DNA of 64,000 nucleotides from Herbaspirillum sp. 3R11 (GCF_004563925.1 NZ_SPNJ01000004.1:620001-684000); one strand, 5' to 3'; positions 49,905-59,677 are shown, counted from the stretch's first letter. The notes: generated by a model from the sequence alone, not told the origin. Program-made: numbers and translations.

Positions 49905-50903
49905 TCAATTCGCTGCCGCAGCGACGATATCGTTGATCTGATGCACGCGCAGGCAACTGACGACATGCCCCGGCGAAAGCGTCTCGTCACGCGGCTGCAC
50001 GCTGCTGCATTCGGCAACGGCGTATTTGCAGCGCTCGGCAAAGGCGCAGCCGGCCGGCAGGTTGCTCAGGTCCGGCGGCGCGCCGCCGATGGTTTCCAGG
50101 CGCTGGCCTTTTTGCATGGCGCCATGGCTGCGGCTCTTGAGCAGCGACAAGGTGTAGGGATGGCGCGGACGTGTCAGCAATTCGGCCGCCGGGCCTTGCT
50201 CGATGATCTTGCCAGCGTACATGACGGCGATGCGATCGGCCACTTCCGCCGCCGCGCCGATGTCGTGCGTGACGAAGACGATGGACAGGCCGAATTCCTT
50301 TTGCAGATCGCGCAGCAACAACAGGATCTGAATTTGTACGGTAGCGTCGAGCGCGGTGGTCGGCTCGTCGGCCAGCAAGACCTTCGGCGAGCACGACAAG
50401 GCCAGCGCAATCATGGCGCGCTGGCGCATGCCGCCGGACATCTCGTGCGGATAAGCATCGAGACGACGCTCCGGGCTCGGGATGCGGACTTTCTCGAACA
50501 GGCTCAGCGCCTGCTTGTGCGCCTCGGCTTTCGAAACCTTCTTGTGACGGCGGATCGCTTCGATGATCTGCGCGCCGACGGTGTAAACCGGATCGAGCGC
50601 CAGCAGCGGCTCCTGGAAAATCATCGCGACCGTGTCGCCGCGCAGCGCCGCCAGTTCGCGCTGCGACATCTTCAGGACGTCCTTGCCGTCGACTTCGAGG
50701 CCGCCACTGATGCGTGTCGATCGTTCCGAATGCAGTCGCATGATGGAACGCAAGGTGACGCTCTTGCCCGAGCCGGACTCGCCGATCAGGGCCACCACTT
50801 CACCCTGGCCGACGGTGAGGTTGACGCCGTTGACGGCGCGGATCAGTTTCTTCGGCGCGAAGAATTGCACCTGCAAATCGCGCAACGTAATCATGTCATG
50901 CAT
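49905..50903 (-). CDS. Peptide-type ABC importer, ATPase (DppD-like)
   Basis: The 332-residue ATPase has Walker A GESGSGKS, signature [12 protein letters not shown], Walker [12 protein letters not shown] and the Opp/Dpp C-terminal domain with a cysteine-rich segment (CAFAERC...C, likely an iron-sulfur site). Its first 8 bases overlap the end of the upstream ATPase gene. With the second ATPase, two permeases and a binding protein it forms a complete importer. Position in an amidase-allA operon suggests a substrate other than common dipeptides. Confidence 0.93.
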   Translation of the reverse strand: MHDMITLRDLQVQFFAPKKLIRAVNGVNLTVGQGEVVALIGESGSGKSVTLRSIMRLHSERSTRISGGLEVDGKDVLKMSQRELAALRGDTVAMIFQEPLLALDPVYTVGAQIIEAIRRHKKVSKAEAHKQALSLFEKVRIPSPERRLDAYPHEMSGGMRQRAMIALALSCSPKVLLADEPTTALDATVQIQILLLLRDLQKEFGLSIVFVTHDIGAAAEVADRIAVMYAGKIIEQGPAAELLTRPRHPYTLSLLKSRSHGAMQKGQRLETIGGAPPDLSNLPAGCAFAERCKYAVAECSSVQPRDETLSPGHVVSCLRVHQINDIVAAAAN

Positions 50904-51942
50904 GGCTCACCTCGCCGGCAGTGGAAAACAGGGATGCCGTGTCGGCTTCATAGCGCAGGCAGGCGACGCCGTGGCCGCTGTCGTCGCTGGCGAACGTTGG
51001 CGCGCGCTGGCTGCACACCGGCTGGGCATAGGCGCAGCGCGTATGGAAACGGCAACCGCTCGGCGGGTTGATCGGATTGGGCGGATCGCCGGCCAGCGGC
51101 GCTTCCATCGTGCGTTGCAGCGGATCCATGCTCGGCATCGACTTCAGCAAGGCACGCGTGTAAGGATGCTTGGGCTGGTCGAACACCTGGTCCGATGAGC
51201 CGATTTCCACCACCTGTCCGAGATACATCACCAGCACGCGGTCGGAGATGAAGCGCACCACATTGAGGTCGTGGCTGATGAACAAATACGTCAAGCCGAA
51301 CTCCTGCTTGAGATCGAGCAGCAGATTGAGCACCTGCGCCTCGACCGATTTGTCGAGCGCCGACACCGCCTCATCGAGAATCACCAGGCGCGGCTCCAAT
51401 GCCAGTGCGCGCGCGATATTGACGCGCTGGCGCTGGCCGCCGGACAGCTCGTGCGGATAACGGCCGGCGAAACGTTCGGGCTGCAAACCCACACGCGCCA
51501 GCAAGTCGCGTGCACGGGTGATCGCCTCACGTGACGGCAAGCCGTGCACAGTGGGAGCAAAAGCGATGGAATCCTCGATGGTCATGCGCGGGTTGAGCGA
51601 GGAGTAACTGTCCTGGAACACCATCTGCGTCTGCCGGCGGAACTGCCGCAGCGGCAAGGCGCGCGAACCGACGGTTTCACCATCGAACACCAGCTCGCCG
51701 CTGTCCTGGTTGATCAGCTGCATCAGCACGCGCGCGGTGGTCGACTTGCCGCAGCCGGATTCACCAACCACGCCCAGCGTCTCGCCCTTGAGGATGTCGA
51801 AGTTGACGCCATCCACTGCACGCACCGCGCTGCGCGGCGAAGTAAATGGCAAGCCCTTGCCCTTCAATGGAAAATGCTTGAGCAGATCGCGCACCTGCAG
51901 CAGGGGCTGGCGCGGTCCGCCGATATCGCGTTCGTCTGTCAT
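50896..51942 (-). CDS. Peptide-type ABC importer, ATPase (DppF-like)
   Basis: The 348-residue second ATPase has Walker A GESGCGKSTTARVL, Q-loop MVFQDSYSSLNPR, signature LSGGQRQRVNIARALAL, Walker B LVILDEAVSALDKS and the Opp/Dpp tail with CRFHTRCAYAQPVC. The ATG at 51942 overlaps the permease stop codon as ATGA, indicating translational coupling; the longer frame upstream runs inside the permease gene. It pairs with the DppD-like ATPase. Confidence 0.92.
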   Translation of the reverse strand: MTDERDIGGPRQPLLQVRDLLKHFPLKGKGLPFTSPRSAVRAVDGVNFDILKGETLGVVGESGCGKSTTARVLMQLINQDSGELVFDGETVGSRALPLRQFRRQTQMVFQDSYSSLNPRMTIEDSIAFAPTVHGLPSREAITRARDLLARVGLQPERFAGRYPHELSGGQRQRVNIARALALEPRLVILDEAVSALDKSVEAQVLNLLLDLKQEFGLTYLFISHDLNVVRFISDRVLVMYLGQVVEIGSSDQVFDQPKHPYTRALLKSMPSMDPLQRTMEAPLAGDPPNPINPPSGCRFHTRCAYAQPVCSQRAPTFASDDSGHGVACLRYEADTASLFSTAGEVSHA

Positions 51943-52850
51943 TGCTTGACCTCCATCGCCGAACGCAAACCGTCGGACAACATGTTGAACGAAATCGATG
52001 TGATGAAAATGAAGGCGCCCGGCAACGCCGCCACCCACGGCTGCGTGTAGATCGCCGTGCGCAGCGTGTTGAGCATCAGGCCCCATTCCGGCTCCGGCGG
52101 TTTGACGCCGAGGCCGAGGAAGGACAAACCCGAAGCCAGGATCATCGACACCGAAATCAGGCTGGTCGAGTACACGAAAATCGGCCCGAGTACATTGCCC
52201 AATACGTGGGCGCGCACGATGGTGAACGCACTCGCACCAGACGCCCGCGCGGCGTCGACGTAATCACTGCGGCGCACCTGTGTGGTCACGCTTTCGGCGA
52301 TGCGGGCGATCTGCGGAATGAAGACGATGGTCAGCGAGGTCAGCGCATTGACGATACCGGCGCCAAGCGCGCCCGACAGCGCAATCGCCAGCAGTACCGA
52401 CGGGAACGCATACAGCACGTCGATGGTGCGCATGATGGCGGTGTTGATGAAGCCGCCGGCATATCCGGCGAGGATGCCGATGCCGCTGCCGATGACGAAT
52501 GCCGTCAGCACCGGCGTGATGCCCATGAACAGCGACAGGCGTCCGCCCAGCATCAGGCGCGACAACAGATCGCGGCCGAGCTCGTCGGTGCCGAACAAAT
52601 GATCCGGCGTACCGATCGGTTTGAGCCGCGTGAACATCGACGTGGCGAAGGGATCGGCCGGCATGATCCACGGCGCGAACACGGCGATACCGATCAGTGC
52701 CAGCAGGATGACGGCGGCGGTCATCGCCAGCGGATTGCGCACGATGCGCGCGGCGACGTTGGCCCAGTGGCCGCGCGAGCGTTTGAACGCAGGTAAAGGT
52801 AAGGCGGAGACGGGAGTTGCAGCAGTCGCTTGCAGGGTCGACATGATCAT
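51939..52850 (-). CDS. Peptide-type ABC importer, permease (DppC-like)
   Basis: The 303-residue inner-membrane protein has about six membrane segments, the N-terminal OppC-like domain (RNPLAMTAAVILLAL) and the EAA-type loop DYVDAARASGASAFTIVRAHVL, which docks onto the ATPase. The ATG at 52850 overlaps the stop of the DppB-like gene (ATGA); a second in-frame ATG at 52844 is equally possible. Second permease of the importer. Confidence 0.93.
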   Translation of the reverse strand: MIMSTLQATAATPVSALPLPAFKRSRGHWANVAARIVRNPLAMTAAVILLALIGIAVFAPWIMPADPFATSMFTRLKPIGTPDHLFGTDELGRDLLSRLMLGGRLSLFMGITPVLTAFVIGSGIGILAGYAGGFINTAIMRTIDVLYAFPSVLLAIALSGALGAGIVNALTSLTIVFIPQIARIAESVTTQVRRSDYVDAARASGASAFTIVRAHVLGNVLGPIFVYSTSLISVSMILASGLSFLGLGVKPPEPEWGLMLNTLRTAIYTQPWVAALPGAFIFITSISFNMLSDGLRSAMEVKQ

Positions 52851-53800
52851 GCCCTTTCTATGCGTGGATCGAACATGGTTTGCAAAATGTCGACCAGCAG
52901 GTTCAGCGACACGAAGAACAAGGCCAGCACCAGGATCGTGCCTTGCAGCAGCGGCAGGTCGCGCTGGAAGATCGCCTGGTTCAGCAGGAAGCCGGTGCCG
53001 GGCCAGGAGAACACGGTTTCAATCAGGATCGAGCCGCCCAGCAGGTAGCCGAGCTGCAGGCCCATCACCGCCATGGCAGTCGGCGCGCAGTTCTTGACCA
53101 CGTGGCGGAACACGCCGAACTCGCCGAGGCCGCGCGCCTTGAGGCCGATCACGAATTCCTGCGACAGGATGTCGGCTACCAGCGCGCGCACCGTGCGCGC
53201 GATGATGCCCATCGGGATGAAGGACATCGTCACGGCCGGCATGATCAGGTATTTGACGTGCTCGAAGTCCCAGATCCAGGCCGCCGATCCATCCGGTCCG
53301 GCGCCGGTGGCGGGCAGCCACATCAGCTGCGACGAGAAGATGATGACCAGCACCATGCCCAGCCAGTAATGCGGCACGCTGACGCCGACCACGGAAATGA
53401 AGGAGGCGATCTTGTCGACCCAGGAGTTGCGGAAATAGCCGGCGACAAAGCCGAACAGCGAGCCGAAGAAAAAACCGATCAGTGTCGCCAGGGCGGCGAT
53501 CATGAAGGTGTTGCCGACCGCCTTGAAGACTTCTTGCGCGACCGGTCGTCCGGTGGCGATGGAGCTGCCGAGGTCGCCGTGCATGGCGCGCCAGACCCAG
53601 CTGAAAAATTGTTCGGGATAACTGCGATTGAAACCGTAGAGCTCCATCAGCTGCTTCTGCAGATCGACGGACGCATCCGGCGGCAGGATCGCCACCAGCG
53701 GATCGCCCGGTGCGATGTGGACCAGCATGAAGCACAGGAATGCGACGCCCAGCATGATGGGCATGGCATAGAGTACGCGGCGGATCAGATAGGAAATCAT
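52847..53800 (-). CDS. Peptide-type ABC importer, permease (DppB-like)
   Basis: The 317-residue inner-membrane protein starts MISYLIRRVLYAMPIMLGVAF, split here, the usual DppB/OppB beginning, and has about six membrane segments with the EAA-type loop FVIGLKARGLGEFGVFRHVV. It follows the binding-protein gene after a 104-base gap that holds a long hairpin. It is the first permease of the importer. Confidence 0.93.
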   Translation of the reverse strand: MISYLIRRVLYAMPIMLGVAFLCFMLVHIAPGDPLVAILPPDASVDLQKQLMELYGFNRSYPEQFFSWVWRAMHGDLGSSIATGRPVAQEVFKAVGNTFMIAALATLIGFFFGSLFGFVAGYFRNSWVDKIASFISVVGVSVPHYWLGMVLVIIFSSQLMWLPATGAGPDGSAAWIWDFEHVKYLIMPAVTMSFIPMGIIARTVRALVADILSQEFVIGLKARGLGEFGVFRHVVKNCAPTAMAVMGLQLGYLLGGSILIETVFSWPGTGFLLNQAIFQRDLPLLQGTILVLALFFVSLNLLVDILQTMFDPRIERA

Positions 53801-53837
53801 GGGCGGTCTTCAGTAAGTCTTGGGTTGCTTCTCTTGC

Positions 53838-53873
53838 TTGCTGCCGGCATTACCCTCGCAATGCCGGCAGCAA
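53838..53873 (-). promoter_or_regulatory. Intercistronic hairpin between binding-protein and permease genes
   Basis: A 14-bp perfect stem (TTGCTGCCGGCATT and its complement) with an 8-base loop, just after the binding-protein gene and before the DppB-like gene. There is no T-run. In several importer operons such hairpins protect the upstream mRNA and lower permease expression relative to the binding protein. Confidence 0.65.
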
Positions 53874-53903
53874 TGTTCACAACATCAATGCATCAACGCA
53901 GCG

Positions 53904-55556
53904 TCAATCCATCGTCATCGTGGCGATGTCGATGAACCAGCTTTGCGGCTGCACTACACCCTTGACCTTGGCCGAGATGGCGCGCGGACCGGTGTCGTGC
54001 GCCACCCAGACGAACGGCGCTTCATCGACGATCTTGGCATGCAGCTGGGCCAGCAGAGCGTCGCGCTGCTTGGCGTCGAAGGTGGTGCGCGCCTTGGCGA
54101 TGATGGCGTCGACTTCAGGGTTGCTGTAGAAACCCCAGTTGTTCGACACCGGCGGCGCCGCCTTGCTGCTGACGAAGCGCACCATCGCGAAGAACGGATC
54201 CATCGCCGCGAAGCTGATGTTGACCGCGTCCGAGCCGTGCGCGCTCGGATCCTTGGCGCCGATGCGCCAGTTGGTGTACAGCGTGTTCCACTCGATCACG
54301 TCGAACTGCACGTCGATGAAGCAGGCTTTCAGGTTCTGCTGCATGAATTCATTCATCGGCAGCGGCTGCATCTGGCCGGAACCGGATGCCGAAATCTGTA
54401 CCTTCACCTTGAGCGGCTTGGCGGCCGAATAGCCTGCCTCGGTCATCAGCTTGCGCGCGCCGTCCGGGTCGTACTTGATGTGGAAGCTCGGGTTGCCGCG
54501 CCATGGATGGCCCGGCTCGACGGTGCCGGTGGCTTCACCCATCAGGCCGCCCAGCAATTGCTTCATCGCAGGACGATTCACGCACAGGTTGGCGGCGTAG
54601 CGCACGCGCTTGTCCAGCCACGGCGAACCGGGCACGAAGGACAACTGCCACGGCCACACGTGCGGCTGCGGATTGGAATAGATCTTGAAGCCGCGCGCCT
54701 TGATGGTGTCGAGCGCGTCAGGCGCCGGTGCTTCGATCCAGTCAACCTGGCCGGACAGCAAGGCGGCAGTGCGCGAGTTGGCTTCCGGCAGCGGCAGCAT
54801 CACCACCTTGTCGATTTGTGGACGGCGCTTGGCGTCCCAGTACTCGGGATTCTTGGCCAGTTCCAGACGCTCACGCGGCACGAACTTGATCATCTTGAAC
54901 GGACCGGTGCCGGAGGCATCGGCGGCGAACGCGGCCCAGGCTTGCTTGGCGCGCTCGGCCTTGTCACTCACCGAACCCGGTACGGCGGCCAGCTTCTTGG
55001 CCCATTGCAGCGGCGAGGCCATGAACAGGTTGGTCAGGTTGATCGGCAGGAAGGAATCCGGCTCGGAAGTGGTCAGCTCGACGGTGAGGTCGTCGATCTT
55101 CTTGGCGGTGCGCAGTGTGGGCATGCGCGACGCGGTCACGCCGACCTGGCTCGGGTCGAAGTTGGGCGCGTCCTTGTCGAGCACCTTGTTGACGTTCCAC
55201 ACCACGGCGTCGGCGTTGAAGGCGGAACCGTCATGGAACTTGACGCCGGGACGCAGCTTGAAGATCCACTTGGTCTTGTCCTTGGCGTCGACCGCCCACG
55301 ATACGGCGAGGTCGGGAATCACTTCGCTGGCCTTGTCGGCCTTGGACAGATCCCATTGCGTCAGGCTGTCGTACATCGGGATGCCTGTGAAGCGATTGCC
55401 TTCGAAGCCCTGGTCGGGCTGGCCCAGCGTGCGCGGAATGTCGCCTGCGGTCATGGCGATGCGCAGCACTTTTTCTGCGTGCGCGCCGACGGATGTCAGC
55501 AAGCCAAAGGCCAACGTACAGGCCAGAGTAATTGCGCTTGGTTTGGTCAGTTTCAT
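53904..55556 (-). CDS. Peptide-type ABC importer, periplasmic binding protein
   Basis: The 550-residue protein has a signal peptide (residues 1-27, VGAHA) and the family 5 binding-protein fold of OppA, DppA and NikA: FKLRPGVKFHDGSAFNADAVVWNV, split near 87-110, and the C-terminal ISFAAMDPFF and VDAIIAKARTTFD. This domain captures peptides, but also nickel complexes, opines and other amides. AAGGAAG precedes the start. It is the first structural gene after the FadR-type regulator. Confidence 0.93.
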   Translation of the reverse strand: MKLTKPSAITLACTLAFGLLTSVGAHAEKVLRIAMTAGDIPRTLGQPDQGFEGNRFTGIPMYDSLTQWDLSKADKASEVIPDLAVSWAVDAKDKTKWIFKLRPGVKFHDGSAFNADAVVWNVNKVLDKDAPNFDPSQVGVTASRMPTLRTAKKIDDLTVELTTSEPDSFLPINLTNLFMASPLQWAKKLAAVPGSVSDKAERAKQAWAAFAADASGTGPFKMIKFVPRERLELAKNPEYWDAKRRPQIDKVVMLPLPEANSRTAALLSGQVDWIEAPAPDALDTIKARGFKIYSNPQPHVWPWQLSFVPGSPWLDKRVRYAANLCVNRPAMKQLLGGLMGEATGTVEPGHPWRGNPSFHIKYDPDGARKLMTEAGYSAAKPLKVKVQISASGSGQMQPLPMNEFMQQNLKACFIDVQFDVIEWNTLYTNWRIGAKDPSAHGSDAVNISFAAMDPFFAMVRFVSSKAAPPVSNNWGFYSNPEVDAIIAKARTTFDAKQRDALLAQLHAKIVDEAPFVWVAHDTGPRAISAKVKGVVQPQSWFIDIATMTMD

Positions 55557-55640
55557 GTCGATGCTTCCTTTTGTTGTTGAGGACGGCGGGGGTGATGGGT
55601 GATGCTTACTGGCTTGAGGTCGGTGCAGAAAATCGGTTGA

Positions 55641-56327
55641 TCAAGGCTGGAGAAACTCGATGCCGGCGCGCGCGGCGGTCTGCAGCAAATGACGTTGCAT
55701 GGCGGCACGGGCGCCCTCGGCATCGCCCGCTGAAATGGCGGCGGCGATGGCGCGATGTTCTTCGGCGGTTTCCCAGATGCGTGAATGGTCGGCAAACGGC
55801 AGGCGCTGGCTGTGGCAGATGCGCGTCTCAAAATCGCGCACTACCTGCATCAGCCCACCGTTGCCGGACAACTCTGCGAGCAGTTGATGGAATTCGAGAT
55901 CGGCTTGCGAGGCGGTGACCAGGTCGACGTTTTTCAGCGCCTCTTCAAAACGCGCTTGCACGCCCCACAAGCGCGGCGTGGTGTGGGCGTTGATGACGCG
56001 CGCAGCCAGTGCGGCGGCGGCCGGCTCGAACACGTAACGCAGTTGGAAAGTGGATTGCAGTTCAGCCGACGACGGCAGCGCCGCGCCGGTGCGCGCAGGG
56101 GTGGTCGCTGCGCTGCTGCGACCGGAGGTCACCAGCGTGCCCTTGCCGGGCATGGCGCGGATGAAGCCCAGCGCTTCCAGCATCGACAGCGCTTCGCGCA
56201 GCGAGGCACGGCTGATGCCGAGCGACTCGGCGAGGTCGCGCTGGCCCGGCAGCATCTGTCCGGTCTTGTACGTCCCGGACAGGATCTGGCGCTGCAAAGT
56301 CTGTGCCGCAATATTGGGCATGCTCAT
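55641..56327 (-). CDS. FadR/FCD-type GntR regulator
   Basis: The 228-residue protein has an N-terminal GntR winged helix (QILSGTYKTGQMLPGQRDLAESLGISRASLREAL, about 14-47) and an all-helical FCD ligand domain with the metal-type residues (DLEFHQLLAE, HRAIAAAISAGD). It is the first gene of the importer-amidase-allA operon and probably its repressor. A palindrome of FadR type lies 16 bases before its start, suggesting self-control. GGGGA at good spacing supports the ATG at 56327. The inducer is unknown. Confidence 0.9.
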   Translation of the reverse strand: MSMPNIAAQTLQRQILSGTYKTGQMLPGQRDLAESLGISRASLREALSMLEALGFIRAMPGKGTLVTSGRSSAATTPARTGAALPSSAELQSTFQLRYVFEPAAAALAARVINAHTTPRLWGVQARFEEALKNVDLVTASQADLEFHQLLAELSGNGGLMQVVRDFETRICHSQRLPFADHSRIWETAEEHRAIAAAISAGDAEGARAAMQRHLLQTAARAGIEFLQP

Positions 56328-56342
56328 CGGTTTCCCCTTTTT

Positions 56343-56360
56343 GGTCTGACTGGTCAGACC
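56343..56360. promoter_or_regulatory. Operator of the GntR regulator
   Basis: GGTCTGAC-TG-GTCAGACC, 8-bp arms with a 2-base gap, 16 bases upstream of the regulator start. The TGGTCAGACC half is typical of FCD-family sites (TGGTnnnACC). It would let the regulator control its own operon. Confidence 0.7.
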
Positions 56361-56655
56361 GCAAGAGGCGATATAGCAATTGACATGCCACCTGTTCGCC
56401 AAAACGGCGATTACGCAGCGGCGGCGGTGATTGCGGAGGGGATGGCGGGGATGTTTTCAGGCGCGGACGATGGCCTGAATAATGCGCTGAAACACACCGC
56501 TGCACGAATTTCATGCAGGCGCGTGCGGTGAAAATGTGCGTTAAGCGTGCACATCTCTGAAACCGAAATGGCAGCATGCCTCTGCTCAACCGGGCGCAGT
56601 TTTCAGCGCCCAGTGACGATCAGTCAACTTGCATCGTCACCGGCGAAGAAGAGAA
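56361..56655. other. Intergenic region between the GntR and Bcr/CflA genes
   Basis: No gene seen. It contains two hairpins (56592-56611, arms GGGCGC / GCGCCC; 56613-56640, arms GTGACGAT / ATCGTCAC) just after the Bcr/CflA gene, without T-runs; they may mark its transcript end. Confidence 0.4.
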
Positions 56656-57879
56656 TCAGGCGGGAGTCGGCACCTGCGTCGTGTGGCGTGCAACGTAGCG
56701 GTACAACAGCAGCGCAGCGATGCCGCACACCGCCATCAGCGTCGTCAGCGGCAAGGCGGTACCGTCGTGCCACACGCCCATGATCACGCCCGACAGCATG
56801 CCGATGCCGAACTGCAGCGTGCCCATCAACGCCGCCGCCGTGCCGGCTTGCTTGCCTTGCTGGGCGAGCGCGATGGCCGACGCGTTCGGGCCGACAAAGC
56901 CGTGGCACGACAGGAAGCCGAAGAAGCCGATCAGCAACAGCGGCAGGCTTTCATACCCACAGGCCACCAGCACCGCGACGATGGTGGTCAGGATGGCCGG
57001 GATCCAGATGATCTTGCCGAGCACGCGGTCGGCGCTGCGCTTGATCACCAGGCGCGCATTGATCTGCGAACAGGCGATCAGGCCGATGGCGTTGGCGCCG
57101 AACACGAAACCGAAATTCTGCGGCTTGATGCCGTGCAGCTCGATCAGCACGAACGGACCGCCGGAAATATAGGCGAACAAGCCGGCCTGGATCAGGCCGC
57201 CGCACAAGACGTACGCCATGAACTGGCGATGGCGCAGCAGGTCGAGGTACTGGCGCAGCACACGCCCCAGATGCAGCGGCACCACGTGCGCCTGGTCGCG
57301 CGTCTCTTCCATCACGCGGTGGGTGCAGATCAGGCAGATCGCGCCGAACACGGTCAGCGTCGCGAAGATCGCGCGCCAGGTCGAAAACGTCAGCAGCAGG
57401 CCGCCGATGAAAGGCGCCAGGATCGGCGCCAGACCAAATACCAGCATCAGCATCGAGAACGCGCGCGCGGCGCCGTCGGCGCCCATCTTGTCGCGCACCA
57501 CGGCGCGCGGGATCACCATGCCGGAACTGCCGCCCAGGCCCTGGAAGAAACGCAGCACCAGCAGCGTTTCAATATTGGGCGCGAAGGTACAGCCGATCGA
57601 GGACACCACATACAGGCAGATGCCGAAGTACAACGGCGGCTTGCGGCCGAAGCGATCGCTGATCGGTCCGTAGAACATCTGTCCGAGCGCCAGTCCGATC
57701 AGGAACGTCGACAGCGTCAGCTGAATGGTGTTGCTGGCCACGCCGAGGTCTTTGGCGATGAAGGAAAAACTGGGCAGGTACATGTCGATCGACAAGGCGC
57801 CCATCGCCGTCAGCGCAGCCATGAGGATCAGCCAACCGGGAAGGCGTTTGCCCTGAAAAGGCGAAGAATCTGTTTGCAT
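56656..57879 (-). CDS. Bcr/CflA-family drug exporter
   Basis: The 407-residue MFS protein has twelve membrane segments with the Bcr/CflA pattern: MGALSIDMYLPSFSFIAKDL, split around residues 20-40, then GLALGQMFYGPISDRFGRKPPL carrying the DHA1 loop signature, RFFQGLGGSSGMVIPRAVVRD (motif C-like), and a C-terminal half. Such pumps export bicyclomycin, chloramphenicol and other drugs. The start at 57879 is chosen for normal length; neither it nor the upstream in-frame ATG at 57927 has a good ribosome site. Confidence 0.9.
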   Translation of the reverse strand: MQTDSSPFQGKRLPGWLILMAALTAMGALSIDMYLPSFSFIAKDLGVASNTIQLTLSTFLIGLALGQMFYGPISDRFGRKPPLYFGICLYVVSSIGCTFAPNIETLLVLRFFQGLGGSSGMVIPRAVVRDKMGADGAARAFSMLMLVFGLAPILAPFIGGLLLTFSTWRAIFATLTVFGAICLICTHRVMEETRDQAHVVPLHLGRVLRQYLDLLRHRQFMAYVLCGGLIQAGLFAYISGGPFVLIELHGIKPQNFGFVFGANAIGLIACSQINARLVIKRSADRVLGKIIWIPAILTTIVAVLVACGYESLPLLLIGFFGFLSCHGFVGPNASAIALAQQGKQAGTAAALMGTLQFGIGMLSGVIMGVWHDGTALPLTTLMAVCGIAALLLYRYVARHTTQVPTPA

Positions 57880-58231
57880 GAGGAAGGTACAAAAAACCGG
57901 GTCCGGCTGATGCCTTATGGTGTCCATAAGACAAGGCGGGAAACGATCGGAGCGTGAGAAGGGGAAGCGTGGCGCGCAGGAAAACGCGCATGGCGCATTA
58001 TACCGGCTGGCCGAAATTCCTTCAGGCCTCCGGTTGCGGTACGGCAACGCTACCGCAACAAACACGGAACGTATGAGGACTGTTGTACGGCCGCCTTGTC
58101 ATCGTCGGCGGTTACTACGTCCGCAATCTTTTTTTTGATGATCGCTCAACATTCGTTCAGCAATTTATGAAAAAGATGTCACACTCATTGCAAACAATAA
58201 TTCGATGAAATGCCGTCAAGAAATGGCAAAT

Positions 58232-58260
58232 TTGGCCGACATTTTCATACTACTTAGAAT
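58232..58260 (+). promoter_or_regulatory. Candidate promoter for the binding-lipoprotein / GGDEF pair
   Basis: TTGGCC (58232-58237), a 17-base spacer, and TAGAAT (58255-58260; 5 of 6 matches to TATAAT), 41 bases before the start codon at 58301. It is in the 421-base gap after the Bcr/CflA gene (57880-58300), which otherwise shows only AT-rich sequence. Confidence 0.5.
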
Positions 58261-58300
58261 GTTTAAGTTGTCAATTTCGGGGAAGCGTTCAGGAAGATTC

Positions 58301-59626
58301 ATGGGTGAGGGAAGAATAAAAAGAATCGCAGCGTGGGCTGTTTCCCCTGCCTCCCGGTTGCTTGCCGCTTTCCTGTTGTGCCTGCTGGCGGCGTGCGGAC
58401 AGGATGCCGACAACGATGCTGCCGACCAGACTTCATTTGCGCAAACGCAAATCACCGCGCTGGTCTGGGCGCCCGACTGGCCCGATGAAATGCACCGCAT
58501 CGCCGACGCGTTCCATCACGCGCATCCGGACATCAGTGTCGACGTGCAATTCATGATCGGCAATTCGGTCGAAGAAAATCTCAAACCCAAAGTCGCCACC
58601 CATAACCTGCCCGACCTGGTGTCGGTCAATCCCAACGCCTACAGCGCCGAGCTGGCTGAACAGGGCGTATTGGCCGAGCTCGGAGAGACCGCAGCGTGGG
58701 ACAACATGCTGGAGTCGCTCAAGCCCGACTGGACCAGCCGGCATGGCAAGCGCTTCGGCATTTCCGGCGGCGTCGCGGCGACGCTGATCTATTACAACAA
58801 GGAGATGTTCAAGCGCGCCGGCATCGCTGCGCCGCCGACCAACTTCGAGGAATTCCTGGCGGCCTGCGCCGCGCTCAAGAAAGCCGGCTTCACGCCGATG
58901 GTCTGGACCGGCGCCTTCCCCAATACGCTGGCCAACGGGCCGTTCAGTTTCGGCTTCGCCAACAACGTGGCGGCGCGCCACCCACACGACTGGAAGCAGC
59001 GCATCGCCGACGGCAGCCTCGACCTCCGCAACGGCGACGCCGTCGACATCTTTTCCAAAATCAAGCTGATCGCCGACAAGGGTTACCTGCAGCGCGGCTA
59101 CATGAACACCAGTTACGACGAAGGCATACAGCTGTTCGCCGACGGCAAGGCGGCGATGGCGTTCCAGGGGACATGGTCGTCGGGCGCGCTGATGCATGGC
59201 AAGGATTTCAGCGCCGGCGTGTTCGTGCCGCCCTGGAATGCGCGCGGCAAAACCGTGGTGCCGGTAGTCGGCAGCGAGACCGGCTTCGCCGTCTGCGACA
59301 CGCGCAACAAGAAGGCGGCGCTGCAGTTTCTCGAATTCATCTACGGCGAGGGCTTTGCGATCCAGCAGAACAAGCGCCAGAATATCCCGCCGCTCAAGCA
59401 GGTCAGCGGCAAGGTGGTGAGCGACCCGCAGATCGTCGACTACATCCGGCAGGTGACGCAGGCGCCGCTGACGGCGCCGCTCTATTACTCCTACCTGCCG
59501 ACCAACACCATCGACTTGCTGCATCCACTGCTGCAAGAAGTCTTGTTCGGCCAGATCTCGCCGCGCCAGGCCGCCCTGACACTCGACAGATCGGTCCGCC
59601 ATGAAGCGCGCACGGAGAACAAATAA
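58301..59626 (+). CDS. Sugar-type extracellular solute-binding lipoprotein
   Basis: The 441-residue protein has a lipoprotein signal (CLLAACGQ, Cys32) and the family 1 binding-protein fold of MalE/UgpB-like proteins: LVWAPDWPDEMHRIADAFHHAHPDISV, split near 53-79, LIYYNKEMFKRAGI, and MAFQGTWSSG. The start at 58301 has AGGA at good spacing; the frame is open further upstream to 58205. No ABC permease or ATPase genes are near. Instead a GGDEF protein gene follows 51 bases later in the same direction. Confidence 0.85.
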   Translation: MGEGRIKRIAAWAVSPASRLLAAFLLCLLAACGQDADNDAADQTSFAQTQITALVWAPDWPDEMHRIADAFHHAHPDISVDVQFMIGNSVEENLKPKVATHNLPDLVSVNPNAYSAELAEQGVLAELGETAAWDNMLESLKPDWTSRHGKRFGISGGVAATLIYYNKEMFKRAGIAAPPTNFEEFLAACAALKKAGFTPMVWTGAFPNTLANGPFSFGFANNVAARHPHDWKQRIADGSLDLRNGDAVDIFSKIKLIADKGYLQRGYMNTSYDEGIQLFADGKAAMAFQGTWSSGALMHGKDFSAGVFVPPWNARGKTVVPVVGSETGFAVCDTRNKKAALQFLEFIYGEGFAIQQNKRQNIPPLKQVSGKVVSDPQIVDYIRQVTQAPLTAPLYYSYLPTNTIDLLHPLLQEVLFGQISPRQAALTLDRSVRHEARTENK

Positions 59627-59677
59627 AGTCATGATCCACGCGCCCGCTCCCGACCAACGCAGCAAGGACATCGCCGC

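Noticed and set aside
53820..55580. 586-codon plus-strand frame opposite the importer binding-protein gene
   Set aside because: Mirror frame of a clear family 5 binding protein with signal peptide.
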